64,000 bases of DNA from Amphibalanus amphitrite (Eukaryota; Arthropoda; Thecostraca; Balanomorpha; Balanidae). Each line of letters starts with the position of its first letter. Position 1 is the first letter of the stretch. This document shows, piece after piece, positions 32,415 to 45,933 of this stretch. Under the pieces are notes generated by a model. That model was not told the origin of the DNA. It saw nothing but the letters and a program-made list of their open reading frames with translations, and searched no databases. The translations under genes were made by a program, and so were the position numbers. Location of the stretch: positions 496,001 through 560,000 of the forward strand of contig NW_024881704.1 in the NCBI RefSeq assembly GCF_019059575.1, given 5' to 3'.

Positions 32415-35190
32415 TTAACTAAGGTCATCTTAGCTAAATGACCTCGACCTAACCTTTGACCTTAAAAATGCCAGGAACAAACAGCATTTCATATGTTGGA
32501 GCGTTAGCAACCACAACAAGCGCCGATAATGTGCGCTTACATGCGCCAAATCGATAGCAGTCTAGCCTGGTCGGGAGAAACAGGTCATATGTCAAAACTT
32601 ATGAAAGTCAAGGTCATGAACTTTCAGTTCATGTATAAAATTGACCGACTCTAAGGTATAGAAAGTTTAGTCGCGTTCCACCACGTTTTGCTTGAGCTAG
32701 TTGCGAAAAACCGAGGGGGAGGATCTGTTCGACCCTCTCCCCTTCAATTGCAAGGCTTCACAAGGTTAAGTCCGAAATGCCTTTTGATTATTGGGCTAAA
32801 CATGAGCAAATATCTATTTCTAAAAACAATTATAGCTTCGTTCCACTTCTTGAACGCTTCCACGCCCACGATGCATTGCTAGCCGAAGACGACTTAGCGC
32901 TAAGTCTATGGGGAGGGGTGGGGGAGGGATGGATGCAACAAGGGAGCCAACCATGTTGTCTGGGATCAGTAACCATTAGATCAACCATTTGACGGCGAAA
33001 TAAAGCTAGTAAAAGTAGCGTAGGGTGCGGTATGAATTAAGTCGTGCTAAGATGGACAAAGTCCCCACAGTGCACCGGTGCGGATCCAAGTGGTCAGACA
33101 TGAAGACTTGCGAGACGGTAAGACTCCGACTCAGTTTCACGTCACCATTCCTGCAGTCTGGCCGATGTAACCCGCACCTCCATCAGCCGTAACTGCCGGC
33201 CGCACTGCCCGCGGGCACGGCGTGACCTGGCGCGCGGTCAAGGTCATCCCCAGTACCAATGGCAGGCGCCGCCGCGCATCGACGTCAGTTACGATCACCA
33301 TTCCACACGGCGATCGGAGCGCGTGGCTTCCACGAAGCGGTCTCCGGGGCCGGCGGCGACGGGCGGAGGCGAGGAGGTGGATTGGGTGAGCGGGTTACTG
33401 AGCGCGCTCGGCCCTCGGGGCACAGACCGGTCCGGAGGACCGCTTTAGAAGACCCATCAGCCGGCCTGTCGGTCCCGGGCGTTCAGTTAACGCAAATAGC
33501 CGACTACAGGACCGCTACTCTACGATAGAACCGTCAGTCGTGACCGAGTATGTGGCACACGTTCGACAGAATTAGCCATATGGGATAGTAGCGCTATGGG
33601 TTACATATGACCCATCGCTTATCAAATCAAAGCGCCATAAAAACTGTCCAGACGAATGCACTTCCGCGTAGGTATCTACGAGACGTCGAGCTTTATGAGC
33701 GCTACAAGACATGCAAATCGTGATCTCCGTAAACGATGAGGGACATGAGGCCAGTTTTACCAACAGAAAAAATAGCCTGCTGCAGTTACTTTTAGTATTA
33801 TGTCGTCCAATAGTTTTGCCAGCTGAAGTGCAAAAAATCAGCCGGCCTAGCTTAGATCTTTTCACATCAGCGGTTATTTTTCACGTAGTTGGTGAAACTT
33901 TTGGCCGGACGGCTTTGAAACCTAAAAATAAACGCAGCCGGCGATTCTACTGTTGGCGAAACTGGCCTCTGGTCGGAATCACAGCAGTCCAGAAAAGGAA
34001 AAGAAAAAGTACAGACAAAAGGTTGGCATCGAAACCTCCACCCAACCTTGCATAACATCTCACCAGACCAGCAGTAAGTTCTCCAGCTCCCTCCCTCCTC
34101 TGGGCCCCTTTCCGCTCGATACACGGTCCCGATTAGGCCGCCGGATGACCGGTCGCCGGCCAGACGCCGCGGATCTGCAGGGTCGCTCAGAGCCGCGTCC
34201 AAACACCCTGCAGCCCGGGCCACCGGCAAAGGGCGGCCCCCGACGAAAGGTCGAGACAGACGAGCGCACAACAGCCGGCCGAATGACAGCCCAGATGGCA
34301 GTGGCCGTCCGTGCCGGTCCGTTCCCAGCCCGTTTGTTTGGAGATGACTGGCGCTCTTTCGGCGCCGCGCGCTGTCGCTATTTTGGGAGCGGCTGAAGCC
34401 CCCCGCTGGAAGCGCTCGGCGAAAATACAGGCCGAAATGATGCCGCAGCGGCTGACACTGGCAGGCTTCGCGGGTGTGAGGAGCGCCCCCACACCACTCA
34501 TTAATTAAGACTAGAAAAGGTGCACATTCTTCAGCCAGGGAGCGGATACAAACAGGACAAGCGCCGAGGAAACACCGAAATATTTCTTAAGACAGAGTGC
34601 GTCGTCTATTTATGTTAAATCCAATTAATTGGTCAAACACATGAAGCTGTACAAGTTCCAAGAGGAATTTCACCAAGTGGAAATTTATCCTAAATTATCT
34701 TCTGGATGACCTCAGCATGGTGGACATTCGTGTTACAAACCGGCGGCGATAAAGTTGAGTTGAAATCCCTACGTAAATCCCTACGTAAAACTGACAAACC
34801 ATTATAAAACCATATGCGAGTCGCGAGCTGTAATAGACACCCATTACGGAACTCTACCGAAACATTTGCAATAGTTGAACTCTTCGAGCATCCACCATTC
34901 CGCTACCGCATTCAGACTCACGCGCAGCAAAGAGAAAAATTAAGTGCCTTAATTACACATACTATTGCCCTAATAATTCATTAATTGTGTTTGAATCGCC
35001 TAGAAGCAATCAGCGTCCACATATATTGATTAATACTGGCATCACTGTATCAGGTTCGCCTCATTAGGTTAATACAGAAAAGACGAGCCAGCTTATTTGG
35101 ACATTTATAGGTAAAGCATGCGACATCACATGATTCGTGCCGCGCGTGATCGAGGGATATATTGGAAGGCGGAAGGACGGCAGGAGAGCT
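32415..35190. other. Intronic sequence, no gene recognised
   Basis: Two extended nuclear-receptor half-sites TCAAGGTCA are present (32608-32616 and 33238-33246). The frames at 33.25-33.53 and 33.87-34.5 kb are CpG-island artefacts with no domain. Confidence 0.4.
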
Positions 35191-35194
35191 AGAG

Positions 35195-35205
35195 GGGGAG
35201 ACAGA

Positions 35206-35259
<54 letters not shown>

Positions 35260-35280
35260 GAGGAAGAAGAGAGGAGGAAG
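35195..35280. repeat. (GA)n microsatellite
   Basis: A purine-only tract of AGAGAGAAAGAGAG repeats with GGA interruptions, about 85 bp. Confidence 0.95.
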
Positions 35281-36299
35281 GGGTACTTTCAGAGCACTGT
35301 TTTAGAGCATCGTTTTAGAGCTTGTTTTCCTTCCATTTTCTGACGTTGATCCACCACCACTATGATGACCTCTCTCCCCGTTAGCCCCTCCCCCGGTGAT
35401 GACCTCTCCAGGCCCCCGGGGGCTGACTCAGCGTGGCCGGGATACCAGGAGGCCTAGTCATTGGGTCAGCCGTCAGCAGTCACCCATACGACCGGAATAG
35501 ACGACTGAGTCAGGCGCGGGACAATGAGCCGAGACTAACTGCACACCGCACGGCCAAACGCCGGCCAAATGGGTGCACGAGGGACCGCACAAAGTAGGAG
35601 CGCCGTAGGGCCGTGGCTGAAGCTCGGGGGCGAGGTGCTGATGGTAAGATGGAGCACACCACGCGGCGGAGGCAGCCCCCGGGTCAATATACGGACGGTG
35701 ACGGAACTGACGCTCCCGCCGCTCTGCAGCGCCGCACTATCGGCCACGTGGACCACAGCAGCGCAGCGATGTGTAGCGTACGTCAGGGACGAGGAGTGTT
35801 TATACCATATCGTATTATTTAACGTCCCCTCTGCAGCTGCATGCAGCTCGGCGTGGTTTCCTGATCAAATCAGGTGCCTGAGAGGGGCAGAGCTTTCCGG
35901 TCGTGTCGAATACGAGACGCGTAGACGGGTCGTGAAAGATCCCCACTGACACTGCCAACAGCGCTACTGACATTGATCGCAGACCATTCCCCGTCAGAAG
36001 TAAATTACCGGCACTGAAGTAAATCGAACCAATTCCTAACCACGCCTAGGCAGTCAGCTCTTCCTTCCGAGCTATTGAGGCGGACATTTGGGAAACCAAA
36101 ATAAATAACGAATACTGCGGTCACAACCACTCGCAAACCACAAATAGACTTCTGGCAAAAGTCAATCATTTAAGCTAATCACCTCTTGCCGCGCCGCTGA
36201 CAACAAACAGCATTAGCTGACCTCGTTTTAACGCTGCCGGGAACCCCAGTAACTCACTACCGCCCCCTTCCCACCTCTCCCTCTCTCCCCGCATCGATC
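35281..36299. other. Intronic sequence, no gene recognised
   Basis: ORFs of up to 126 codons overlap on both strands at 35.5-35.95 kb and show no domain. Confidence 0.4.
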
Positions 36300-36665
36300 A
36301 CCATCATCACCCACTTCGAACTCCACCCCCTCCCCGGCCCCGCCCCGGGCGCACCCCACACGCACGCTCGCAGCGCCATCGTTTACGCACACAGCGCCGT
36401 CGACGCATGGTCGGAAATAACGCCGTCGACGGGCGGGCGCGGTCGTCGGCGGCGCCCGTAATACCGGCGCCGTCTATAAATAGAGCCGGCGCGGCGTCGG
36501 TCGATCGCGGCGGCCGAGAGATGAACGCCGCTGCGCCACAAAGAGACGACGCCGGCGCTAGGAATAGACGCGCCGCCGCGCCGCCGCCCACCAAATGTCA
36601 GCTCCAGGCCGCCCCGCCGGAGCGGACCGGAGAATGTCGTCAGCGAACGGCGGGCGACGAGCGCT
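36300..36665. other. CpG island with a possible promoter
   Basis: Very high CpG density. A short frame from the ATG at 36521 (48 codons, MNAAAPQRDDAGARNRRAAA...) lies downstream of the TATA-like box listed next, but composition alone could produce it. Confidence 0.4.
36475..36483 (+). promoter_or_regulatory. TATA box candidate
   Basis: TATAAATAG sits alone in a CpG-dense island, with about 46 bp to the first ATG. The expected start site would be near 36505, where GTCGGTCGATCG is only a weak initiator. The reverse strand also reads TATTTATA, so direction is uncertain. Confidence 0.3.
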
Positions 36666-39600
36666 GAGTGGAGACGGCAATTGACTGGTAGTTGGGGGTG
36701 GGATGCTGGAGCGCAAGTTGGAGGGGCTGGACACCTCAGTTATCGCCGCCGAACTGAGACGGGGAGTACAATGCAAATCCCAGGAGCATTGGCCGTGAGG
36801 AGCCCAGGGCGTATGGAAGTCGAGAGACTCCAAATGAGGAAGCTCCGGGGTTCTGTTCGTGGCTCGGAGGCTGCGATGTGACGTGTACTCCGCGCACGTC
36901 ACCAACAATCACGGAGCAGAGTGTCGGCACATCAGCCGCGCCCGTGCAGTTACTGTCCGTATTCCCTAACAAAAACAGTTCACCATTTATCTCAGTGGTG
37001 CACGGCAACCACACGCCACTGCCCGCTGCTTCGCGCATGACAGCCCACTGCTCTGTATCGCCGCTCTTATTCTCAGAACATAGAAATGGTCGCTGACAGC
37101 GCAATTCCGCTGTCGCCGTGAGCGCTCACCGTCCACTCACCGGTGCTCCCCCACCGGTAAAGACCTCTTATCTCTAAGAAGGCCCCTCTCCAGCACCGCC
37201 ACTGGTTGCTGGCCAGGATGCAGAAGAATCGTAGCCAAAGCTCCCTTCACCCGACGATTCATAAATATTTCCGGTCAATCAATCTACCGGAGGTGACTGT
37301 GGCGCTGGGCGTTTTCACGGCGGACTTCTGCATGCTAATTTATGGCGCTAACGAACCATGTGTTTGCCCGCGTTAATGTATTACGGTGGCCCAACGCGTT
37401 AATGTATTACGGTGGCCCAAAGTGGCGCCAAAGTCAGCGCCCAAAACGTCCCGGCACCCGCCAGAAGGCCACCTAAAACAAACCGGGCGGGGCCTCTGCA
37501 CCGCAACAGCCTGCTGCCGGCATGATTCGCATAGCATCCCAAAACTGGAACGTTCGGGCGGATAACAATGTCACCGGATAAGACTCGGTGTCCCAGGAAG
37601 CCACCAAGTACCGTCGAAGGCCAGCAGACGCCACTGGAGACCCCGGACACAAGCTGGAGGAACCGGAAACCTCAGGTATGACCGGATGTTACCAGCTACG
37701 ACCGGATATAATCGGGACAGAACAATAGAAACACATGTAGTGATTCTCTGCTGCCAACTGCGTCAAGAAGTTCGACGAGCTTCCGCTACGGGGTTGGAAG
37801 CATCGCTCCACTAGGAACTTCGATCACATCGCTACACTAGGAAGTTCGATAACGGGTCTGCGTTCGGACGCGGCGGTTTCCCTCAGGCACAGGCTCATCA
37901 CACCGGCACGTGGAGCACGTCGATCTCATCGATCATCGCCATAGGTCAGCGGTGTAGCGGTCATTGGATTTCAGAGGGCACGCTTCAGGTGCTGGACTCG
38001 CCAGCAGCCGAGCTGCACTGCCCAGTGCCCACGCTTGTGCCGTATTGCCAAAGCCCCGACGACACTCGGGTTTACGAGCGAGGTACACAGGCCGACTTCA
38101 CGACAGCGGTGAGCTGAGCGCATACATGATGCAATCCGTTGGACGTTGTTGTGGTATAGTACCAAGATCGAACATTAACTATCCCCTTGACAGCCAGCAA
38201 AGCCAGCATGTGCAATAAATTAGGCCTTGTCGCTGTAATGAGATCACGTTTACCTTTTCCGGGAGTAACTGAGAACGAGTCGTCCGCAGAGGCACCGGTC
38301 GGTACACTGGATCAGCGTGTTCAGCAACGAGGACACTGCACTCAAAGTTCACCCACATCATTTGGCTATGCGCAACGCCTTGACGAAGCTCCAGGATGAG
38401 CAACTGAGGGGTGAAAGCTTAGCAGCCTTCATGCTCAGCAAGACCTCTTCAACGCACGAACGTCTTCGATGGACGTTCAAATCAGCCCTGTATTTGCTTT
38501 CATGCCGCATATTTCCGTACCACCACGACTCTCGGCATCTGGTCGCATGCATTCGAAGCACCCGGTGCAGTCCCGCCCGCGTTCCACAGGATCCCCTGCG
38601 AGGTCATGCCGCCCTGGCTGCAGAACTGGGTTATCACCCGGCGTATAAATAGTTGCCTCGATCTGCAAATGGCTGCACCCGAACAAACAGGCCTGTCGGC
38701 CGGCCCGGTCGGCGCCGGTGACTCAGCGCAGGGTGTCGGCCGCCCCCTCCGCGGGACCAGCCCGCTGCTAGCGACCGGTGCCGGGCGGATGCTGTCCTGG
38801 ATCACAACCAATGTGAATTTTGTGCTGCGGTTCCGTGGAATGTCATGGGGGCGGCTCAGATGACGGGAGAGATAAATGCTGCTCCTCTTTCACATGTAAC
38901 TGGTGCAGTTTACATCGGTGTAAATATGTCTACTTTACATTAAAAATTTTCAGCACAGCAATATACTGATGAATGACATATAGCTGTCGGACTGTCAGAG
39001 AACACCAGAAAGATAATATGCATCGGATTTGCTAGGAAAAACACAATAATGCAAACAAATGACGCCGTCGTGATATAGACGAGGCGCCCACGTCACAAAT
39101 CACCTGGAGACCGATGTTTATCCTGCCATAATCCCCATTTCTTGTACTTATGAGGTGACGTGCCATGGGACACGTCCCACTTGTGGCCAGCGGCACCCAT
39201 TGACCGGTCATTCATATACAACATACGACGCGGCGCCGATAGCGCCACACTAAATCCTCCCATAGTACCACGTGACCCGTCGTACTAAAGCCGCCGCGTA
39301 CCACGTGACGCCCTGGTCGAATGCCGTGAAACCCCACACGGCACCACTAAGCTTCGGAAATGCATGGGGCGCCCGGTTTTATTTGCATTCATGGCGTGCA
39401 GGGATTCCGGTTTGCAACAACTGAAAGTGCACGTCGTTTGATGCTTGGCGCCAGGCAAGGAGCGTTGCAGTGTGTAGTCTGGCTGAATGCCAGAACTCCA
39501 ATGACTGCTGATCGCCAGCGCTATTTGCCGATGACTGAGGAAGTTGCCGCAATGAAAGGTCAACGCAACAGAGGGATCCCACGGCACATGATACAATCCA

Positions 39601-39956
39601 CCAGTCTGTGTACCAAGCAGGTCTCAGCAGTGCAAGGATGAATAGCTACTGCACAGCGCCAGCCCATCCGGAAGTGGCCTGTCGCTGCGAGTTAGAAAGC
39701 AATCACCCGCTCACTTATAACGCTGACTTCAAAAGGATGCAACCCGAAATAGTACGGCAGATATCAACCCGTACATCATGAACCATAAATATGGACACAT
39801 TCATATGCATCTTGATGACCTAAGCTGGCAGCTAAGGTGGCCCGTTCTCAGAATAAGCCATGCTAAAACACATCAAACCTTTGTTTAGTCTGAACCTCTG
39901 CCTGGTATGGAATCGACAAGAGTCAAGAGTCAGCATCGGGACATTGCAATGATAGC
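36666..39956. other. Intronic sequence; minor direct repeats, no gene
   Basis: A 26-bp unit (GCGTTAATGTATTACGGTGG plus CCCAAC) is repeated twice at 37370-37421, and a roughly 27-bp unit around CACTAGGAA(C/G)TTCGAT twice near 37800-37850. No coding exon was recognised. Confidence 0.4.
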
Positions 39957-39964
39957 CCCCAATG

Positions 39965-40219
39965 CATAGGCGCGGGAGCCGGGGGGGGGGCAGTGGGGGC
40001 AGCTTGCCCCCCCAACTCTGGGGCCGTGGGGGCGGTGCCCCCACAGCTTTGAGACGGAATACCACACTTTTTTTGCAAACGTTTTCTTTTTTGTTGAAAA
40101 AGCCGAGGGGTGAAAAATAAGTGGCCTAAAACCGGTGAGAAAACTAGATTTGGGGGTACCCTAGGTTAATCTCTATTATGGTGTGCCCCCCCAGTCGGAA
40201 AGTAGTTCCCGCGCCCCTG
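39965..40219. mobile_element. hAT-type MITE, family 2 (255 bp)
   Basis: The ends are CATAGGCGCGGGAGC at the left and GTTCCCGCGCCCCTG at the right, inverted with a few mismatches. The 8-bp target duplication CCCCAATG is perfect (39957-39964 and 40220-40227). Inside are G- and C-runs, a T-rich stretch and GGTGAGAAAACTAG. There is no coding capacity. The outer CATAGGCG resembles the right end of the 150-bp family, suggesting related hAT transposases. Confidence 0.9.
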
Positions 40220-40227
40220 CCCCAATG

Positions 40228-43200
40228 AGTGCTGAGTCTGACTGTTACATAACGTCTCACCCATCCAGCCATGCTCTCCAACAGCACCCAACGGGTTCAT
40301 CCCATTGCACAAGATAGTCACCACTAGAGAACCTCTCCATCCACCCCGCACTTTTTTATTATCTCTCTCCCTGACCATCCCCAATTGCCTCTGGCCACCA
40401 GCGCTGGGCCTGATGGTCACTAAACCATGCAGAGCACCCGGAACAGAGCACATATCTCGTCCTGCCTCACTCGCACCGCCCCCGGACGCTGCTCCGCACC
40501 TGGCCCCACAATGACCGGCGCAACGCAACGGTGCCAGCGCACGAAACGACGCCAAAGGCCCCTTCTCATGACCAACACAGAAACAGCGCCTCAACGTGCC
40601 GTGCGAGGTCCGGCAAACAGCCTGAGGGCGTCATAAGTCGGGCGGTGGCGTGGGTAGACAGGATACGGCTGAGGGGAGCGGCCTCGTTTCGAGTGCACGG
40701 CCGGCAAGCAGGGGTGAGGAGTGGACTGGTGGTGCCGCAAACTGGTTCTGAGGCGTTCAGCGCTGCACGTGGTAGCAGGGCACACCACCATAATAAATAG
40801 CAGGACGCCACATAATCTGCAGAGAGAATCTGCCGGCTCGGATCAGATGCACGTCCGGTACACAGTGCCAGAGCAGGTTGTAGTTCCAGGGAGGAAGCGG
40901 AAGCCTGTTCCGCCGAGCTCGAGCTAGAAAGATAGCGTCGAGTATGGTCAAGTCGTTCACTGGATAGTTAATCGGACGCCGCACCCGTCCTATGACAGCT
41001 GCACCGGGGTGTGCACTGCGCATCATTCACGAGGCCGCGGGCGGCCTCCCCAGCGCGCTCCAGCCCACCGGCTCGGACGGGATCCGGCTCGGCGGTCCAG
41101 CCGGTCAGGCCAGTCGGTCGGTCTGCGCGGCTGCGGCTGACGAAACAACTGGCCGCGTGTGTCAGCCGCATCACGTGCGTCAGCGCTGCGCCGCTGACCA
41201 CGGCCGGTGTCAGCTCCGTGCTGAGCGCCGCACGGCTAATGGTGAGCAGACAGTAGAGGTTTTCTCTCAGCAGAACCAAAATTCAGTTCTCAGTCAAACA
41301 AAAGCAATTAAAAGGCGGAACATCTTGTCCACAAAGCATAACTAGTATCGCGACCTCTATTTCTTCAGAGCTTCAATTCTTTCTGCCCAAGAGTCAGGAT
41401 TTTCCTATCCGGCATTCGTCTATCAATGGCCAATAACTATCCTCAATTTCATTATTCAAATAACCTATCCGGATGAGAGGACCCATGTCACAGAGGCGTC
41501 CCGTTCTGCTCACATCTATTGAAAACCCGCCAAAGCAGCAACTTCGTGCTCTTCTTGACCCCAATGCTACCAACCCTTCACCACCACGCCCCTTCCCCGC
41601 GCCTACATCCACACGCTCCGGCGCAGTTAGAGTACGGCCTTGACCCCGACGGTCGCGATCCCCCAGGGGAGTGGGCGTGTCCAGACGCGCCACCCGGAAG
41701 GACGAGCTTCGACCGGACATCCTTTGGGCCCGGGAGCACCACCGACGGAGACGGCGGCGGCGGGGGCACCCGACGACAGAGACCCGAGCGGCCACGCCGT
41801 GGACAATGGAACGCAACATTGCTCTAGTGAGGAGCGCTGAAATCGCTCCGGCAGGCAAGAACACATGGCAGACAGGTGTATGTGACAACCGCATGGTCAC
41901 AGACATCAACTGCAGAGCGGTGATTACAGACTGAGAGTGATCGCCTCTGGCACATCACGGGAAGGTCAAAGAGGAAGTCGTGACAGAGCTAAGAGGTGCG
42001 AAGGGACGATTGCATGGTCCGGATAGCTGGGCCTGCAGAAGCTGAGGTCACGCGGCGCGCTCCAGGAAAAGAGCACATTGGAACGGCGCCAAACGGGTGA
42101 GGGGCGCAGGGGTGGAGGGGAGAAGGGTGGGTGCCAAGAGAGGAGGTAGCAACATCCGACGAAGGGTCACTGGGACAAGTGAGAGAGCTTGATGAAGCAT
42201 TATACTGTGGGGTTCTCCTTGGTGAGGCTCAGCCCTCCGATGGTAACAGAGTTGAGCTATTTCGCTACCGTTGAACCACATTATCCTGCCCTAGCCACAC
42301 CTCCCGGCTGGCTCTTGACCACTCTGGCGTCACCGGCCGAACCACGGTGTCGGCGGCACCCACCTGCATTCCCGAATCCCTCCGCCGTGCTCCTCTGGAC
42401 TCTGTCGCGTGCGCGCGCACCACTCGTCCCGTCTCGTCGCGGAACCACCGAGCTGCACTGCGCTCACGCCGCACGTCCCGCCGCGCCGCTGCCGCGCGCC
42501 CCACTGGCCGCCGTCGAAGGTCAGCCGGCCGGCGGCAGTAAACACAGCACGCCGCTGCCGCCGCCACGGCGCGCCCTCGGCGCCGGCGCGCGCCGCACCA
42601 ATCCGCGCCCGCCTTGCAGCGATCAATACCGCCCGGGGGCGAATGGGCGGCGGCGGCTCGGAGGCTGCAGCCCGGCTAAAAATAGACACCAGCTGGGTGT
42701 TTTTGCGATGCGGCATTAATAGCGCGCCCGCCGCCGCGACGCGGCCGGTGGCGACGCGTCGCGTCAGTTAGTTTGCGAGATGCGACTGCGCGGTGGTCTT
42801 CGAAGTCGACCCGGCCGGCAACGAGCGGCAGGGCTCGCTCGCGCGGACGTGACGGAGCGCAACTTATCGCGTTTGCGGAGCCAGACGCAGAAAGATTACG
42901 GATAAATGCGCGACGTACGGAGGATCAGCGAACTATTACGACGCGGAGTAGGTACAATCCTGTCTGCACGGAGCGTTGGCGCACAGTTCACACGATACCT
43001 ATCCCTGGGCGGGTCACGTTAGCCCTGCCGGCCCGGCGTAGGAGAACTACCCACTGAAGAATGCTGAAATGCTGCAATAGACGGCCCATGATCGTCCCGG
43101 AAGGGTAGACGGAAATCAGGAACAGTTGGCGGCCTGTGCTAAATGACGCCAACTATTCATCGTACTGAAACCCAGTCAGAGACCCCGTCGGGACAGCCTC

Positions 43201-43598
43201 AAATGGAGCGTGCCGTACACCTAACAATCAGTTCGGAGGGACGAAAATAAGCCATAGTAGCGATCTGAGTCTTCTCATTCTGTGAGATCACCATGTGCTG
43301 AATATGAAAAAGAGAGGCTTACATAAACATACATTTCCAGAAAACTCCTCCAGACTAACCCGAAGACAAGAACCAATTCCGACGACACATGAAAAAGTGA
43401 CAGCAGAATAACAACATAAAACAGAGGCGGTTTTGTAAGACAACCCGGCGATGACCTGGCACAAACTGTGCCCAGCAACCGACTGGTGTTACCAACCCAT
43501 AGCTGACGCTATCATGGTCAGAGATGGGCTGTATTTACCATAAGCGATGAATACCACCCACGTTAACACGAGATGAGATGACCGAGTCGTACGACACC
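40228..43598. other. Intronic sequence with CpG-rich patches, no gene recognised
   Basis: CpG-dense patches at 40.99-41.25, 41.6-41.85 and 42.3-42.9 kb carry long overlapping frames on both strands (up to 176 codons), all Arg/Pro/Ala-rich and without domains. An arthropod-type initiator TCAGTTAGTT lies at 42764, but no matching TATA or DPE element is correctly spaced. Confidence 0.4.
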
Positions 43599-44035
43599 AT
43601 GGGCTGGGGGGATCCGTGCTATCGTAAGTTATATCGGACGTGGCTGCGAAACTTCTCTCGGTACGAAACTTCTCTTGATCGGAAGAAAATCGGAGGGATG
43701 AAAAAAGAGCGGCAAATCGGAGCTACGTTGTACGTAAGTTGTTTCGCAGCGTTTAAATGCCAGTTTTACTACGATTTAAATGCCAAGCAGATCAGCTGAC
43801 CTCGTAGTACCATGTCGATAAGGTCGAATTCCCCATACGTCTATAGTGTAAAAGTGACCCCTATTGCAAATGGGCTGTCAGGGACATCTCCTCCTCTGTA
43901 AATTTGGAGGGATCATGTGTCGGCATTCCCACGTTCGTTTCGGAGTCCATCTGTTCCATTTGGAGCCCGTCAGTTGGCGTCAAGAGTTGGCGCAGCGAGC
44001 GCCCCGAAGACTGCGTCTGCGCACGAGGCTTCGCG

Positions 44036-44128
44036 ATGGAGGAGTATTTTGACGAAATCGCCCTCGCTGCAGAAGAAATAGAGGGACTTGTTGAGAAAGA
44101 GGAGGCCGCAGTGTGCCGACGACTTTAA
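44036..44128 (+). CDS. Short acidic ORF in the 6.1-kb element, possible transposase N-terminal remnant
   Basis: Thirty codons from an ATG: MEEYFDEIALAAEEIEGL, then VEKEEAAVCRRL and a stop. It is strongly acidic with alternating Ala/Leu, the kind of N-terminal leader often seen in PIF/Harbinger-type transposases. I cannot identify a domain, and the minisatellite starts right after it. It may be chance. Confidence 0.2.
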   Translation: MEEYFDEIALAAEEIEGLVEKEEAAVCRRL

Positions 44129-44159
44129 ACTGTACGCCAACGCCAAGACCAAGGCAATC

Positions 44160-45475
44160 AGGGGGCGCTCAGATGATCGGGAGGTTTCAATTGATCAGGG
44201 ACCCACCAGGTGACCAGGGAACCCTCTGATAACCAGGGGTCCTTCCAGTAACCAGGGACTCCTTCAATAACCAGGGGCCCCTCAGTAAACGTGGGCCACT
44301 CAGGTTACTGCAAGAGACAGGAGTCCCTTATAACCAGGGACCGGCAAGGTCTCTCAGGTCCGTTTTTGACAAAGCTGTTATTGATGTCATATGCGAGCCC
44401 TTTGCCACCAGCAGAGGGCCCTTTCAAGCCTTTTTAGGGCCGTTTAACGTCTCTTGAGTTTCCTTTGAGGCCAAGGGCCTCTTCAGCAGCCGAGGGGTCT
44501 TTGAGGCCTTTTTGAGGGCCTCTTAACGTCAGCTGAGGACCGTTGGACGCCATCTGAGGACCGTTTGGGGCCTTCTGATGGCCAGTAGATGCCAACTGAG
44601 GGCTCTCTGACACCAGCTGAGGGCACGCTGACACCAACTGGGGGCCTCCTGACACCAGCTAAGGGCGCTTTTATATTTGACACGAGCTCAGGGCCCTTTG
44701 ACGCCCTTTGAGACCTTCTGAGGTCCGTTTGACGCCGGCATAGGACCCTTTGGGGTCATATGAGGGCCCTTTGCTGCCTTCTAAGCGGCCTTTGAGGCTT
44801 TTTGAGGGCCGCTTGACGCCACCTGAGGACCGTTGCGGTTGGACTCCAGTTACGGACCGTTTGAGGCCTTCTGATGGCCATTTTGCGCCAACTGAGGGCC
44901 GGGGGGCCCTCTGACACTAGCTGGGGGCCCTCTGACACCAGATAAGGGCCCTTTAAGGCCTTCTGAAGTCCGGTTAACGCTAGCGGAGGGCCTTTTGAGG
45001 CCAAATGAGGGCCCTTTGAGACCTTATAAGGGCTCCTTGAGGCTTTTGAGGGCCGCGTGACGGCATCTGAGGACCGTTGTACTCCAGCTGACAACCGTTT
45101 GAGGCCTTCAGATGGACTTTTGGCGCCAGCTGAGGAGGGCTCACTGACACCAGCTGGGGGCCCTCTGACACAAGCTAAGGACTCTTTAAGGCCTTCGGAG
45201 GGTCGTTTGACGCGAGCTCAGGGCCCTCTGACGCAGGTTTAGGGCCCTTTGACGCCCTTTAAGGTCTTCTGAGGTAGGTTTAACGTTGGCTGAGAGCCCT
45301 TTGAACCCATCTGAGGGCCCTTTGAGGCCATCTTGTGGCCCTTCATTTGGCCATCTGAGGGCCCTTTGACACCAGATGAGGGCCATTTGACGCTAACCGA
45401 GGGCCCTTCGAGACCATCTGAGGACCCGGTGACCCCATCTGTGGGCCCTTTGAGGTCTTTTGAGGGCCATTGAAA
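44160..45475. repeat. 21-bp minisatellite, degenerate, ~1.1 kb, with ~30-bp leader repeat
   Basis: From about 44390 the sequence is built of degenerate 21-bp units centred on GAGGGCCCTTTGA and GAGGCCTTCTG. Minus-strand frames therefore read as heptads GPQLVSE, GPQMASN and so on. The preceding 44160-44340 consists of a different, roughly 30-bp unit around ATAACCAGGGG. Both lie inside the 6.1-kb transposon. The translated heptads are an artefact of a period divisible by three. Confidence 0.85.
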
Positions 45476-45933
45476 TTTCACCACAATACCCCTGGCTGCG
45501 CTACTGGGCATTTATGGACTCGTATGGGCCTGCTGGGGAACGAGATGGGCCCTCCCGGTCTTTTTAATCATTATTTCAGTTCATTTTACATAGTCTTCGG
45601 CGGTCTAAAGATTAGGGGCCCCAACTCGAATGGGGGGGGGGGAGGCCCGTGTGCCCTCTCCTGTGTGCGGCCTTGCAGACACTACACCGCTTCCCCTCCC
45701 TCCGCCATAAACGCACCGCTGCACTGCTAGGCGACGACAAATACGGACCGGCGCTGCAACCGGCTCCCCCGCGGCCTGCCTCGCGTTGACATAGCCCTTC
45801 CCGAACACCAGTGTAAGTGTAACCCCCACGCGGCCCAGGTATCGCCGCGCCCACCTGTCCGCGGCGCGGCCTCTGATGGCGTATCGGATCATTGATGGTG
45901 CGATACATCAGTCCCACGCACAAGGGGGAAAAG

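Noticed and set aside
44434-45511. Heptad-repeat protein (GPQLVSE...) on the minus strand
   Set aside because: Produced by a 21-bp minisatellite inside a transposon. The frames are broken into many short pieces with no start context.
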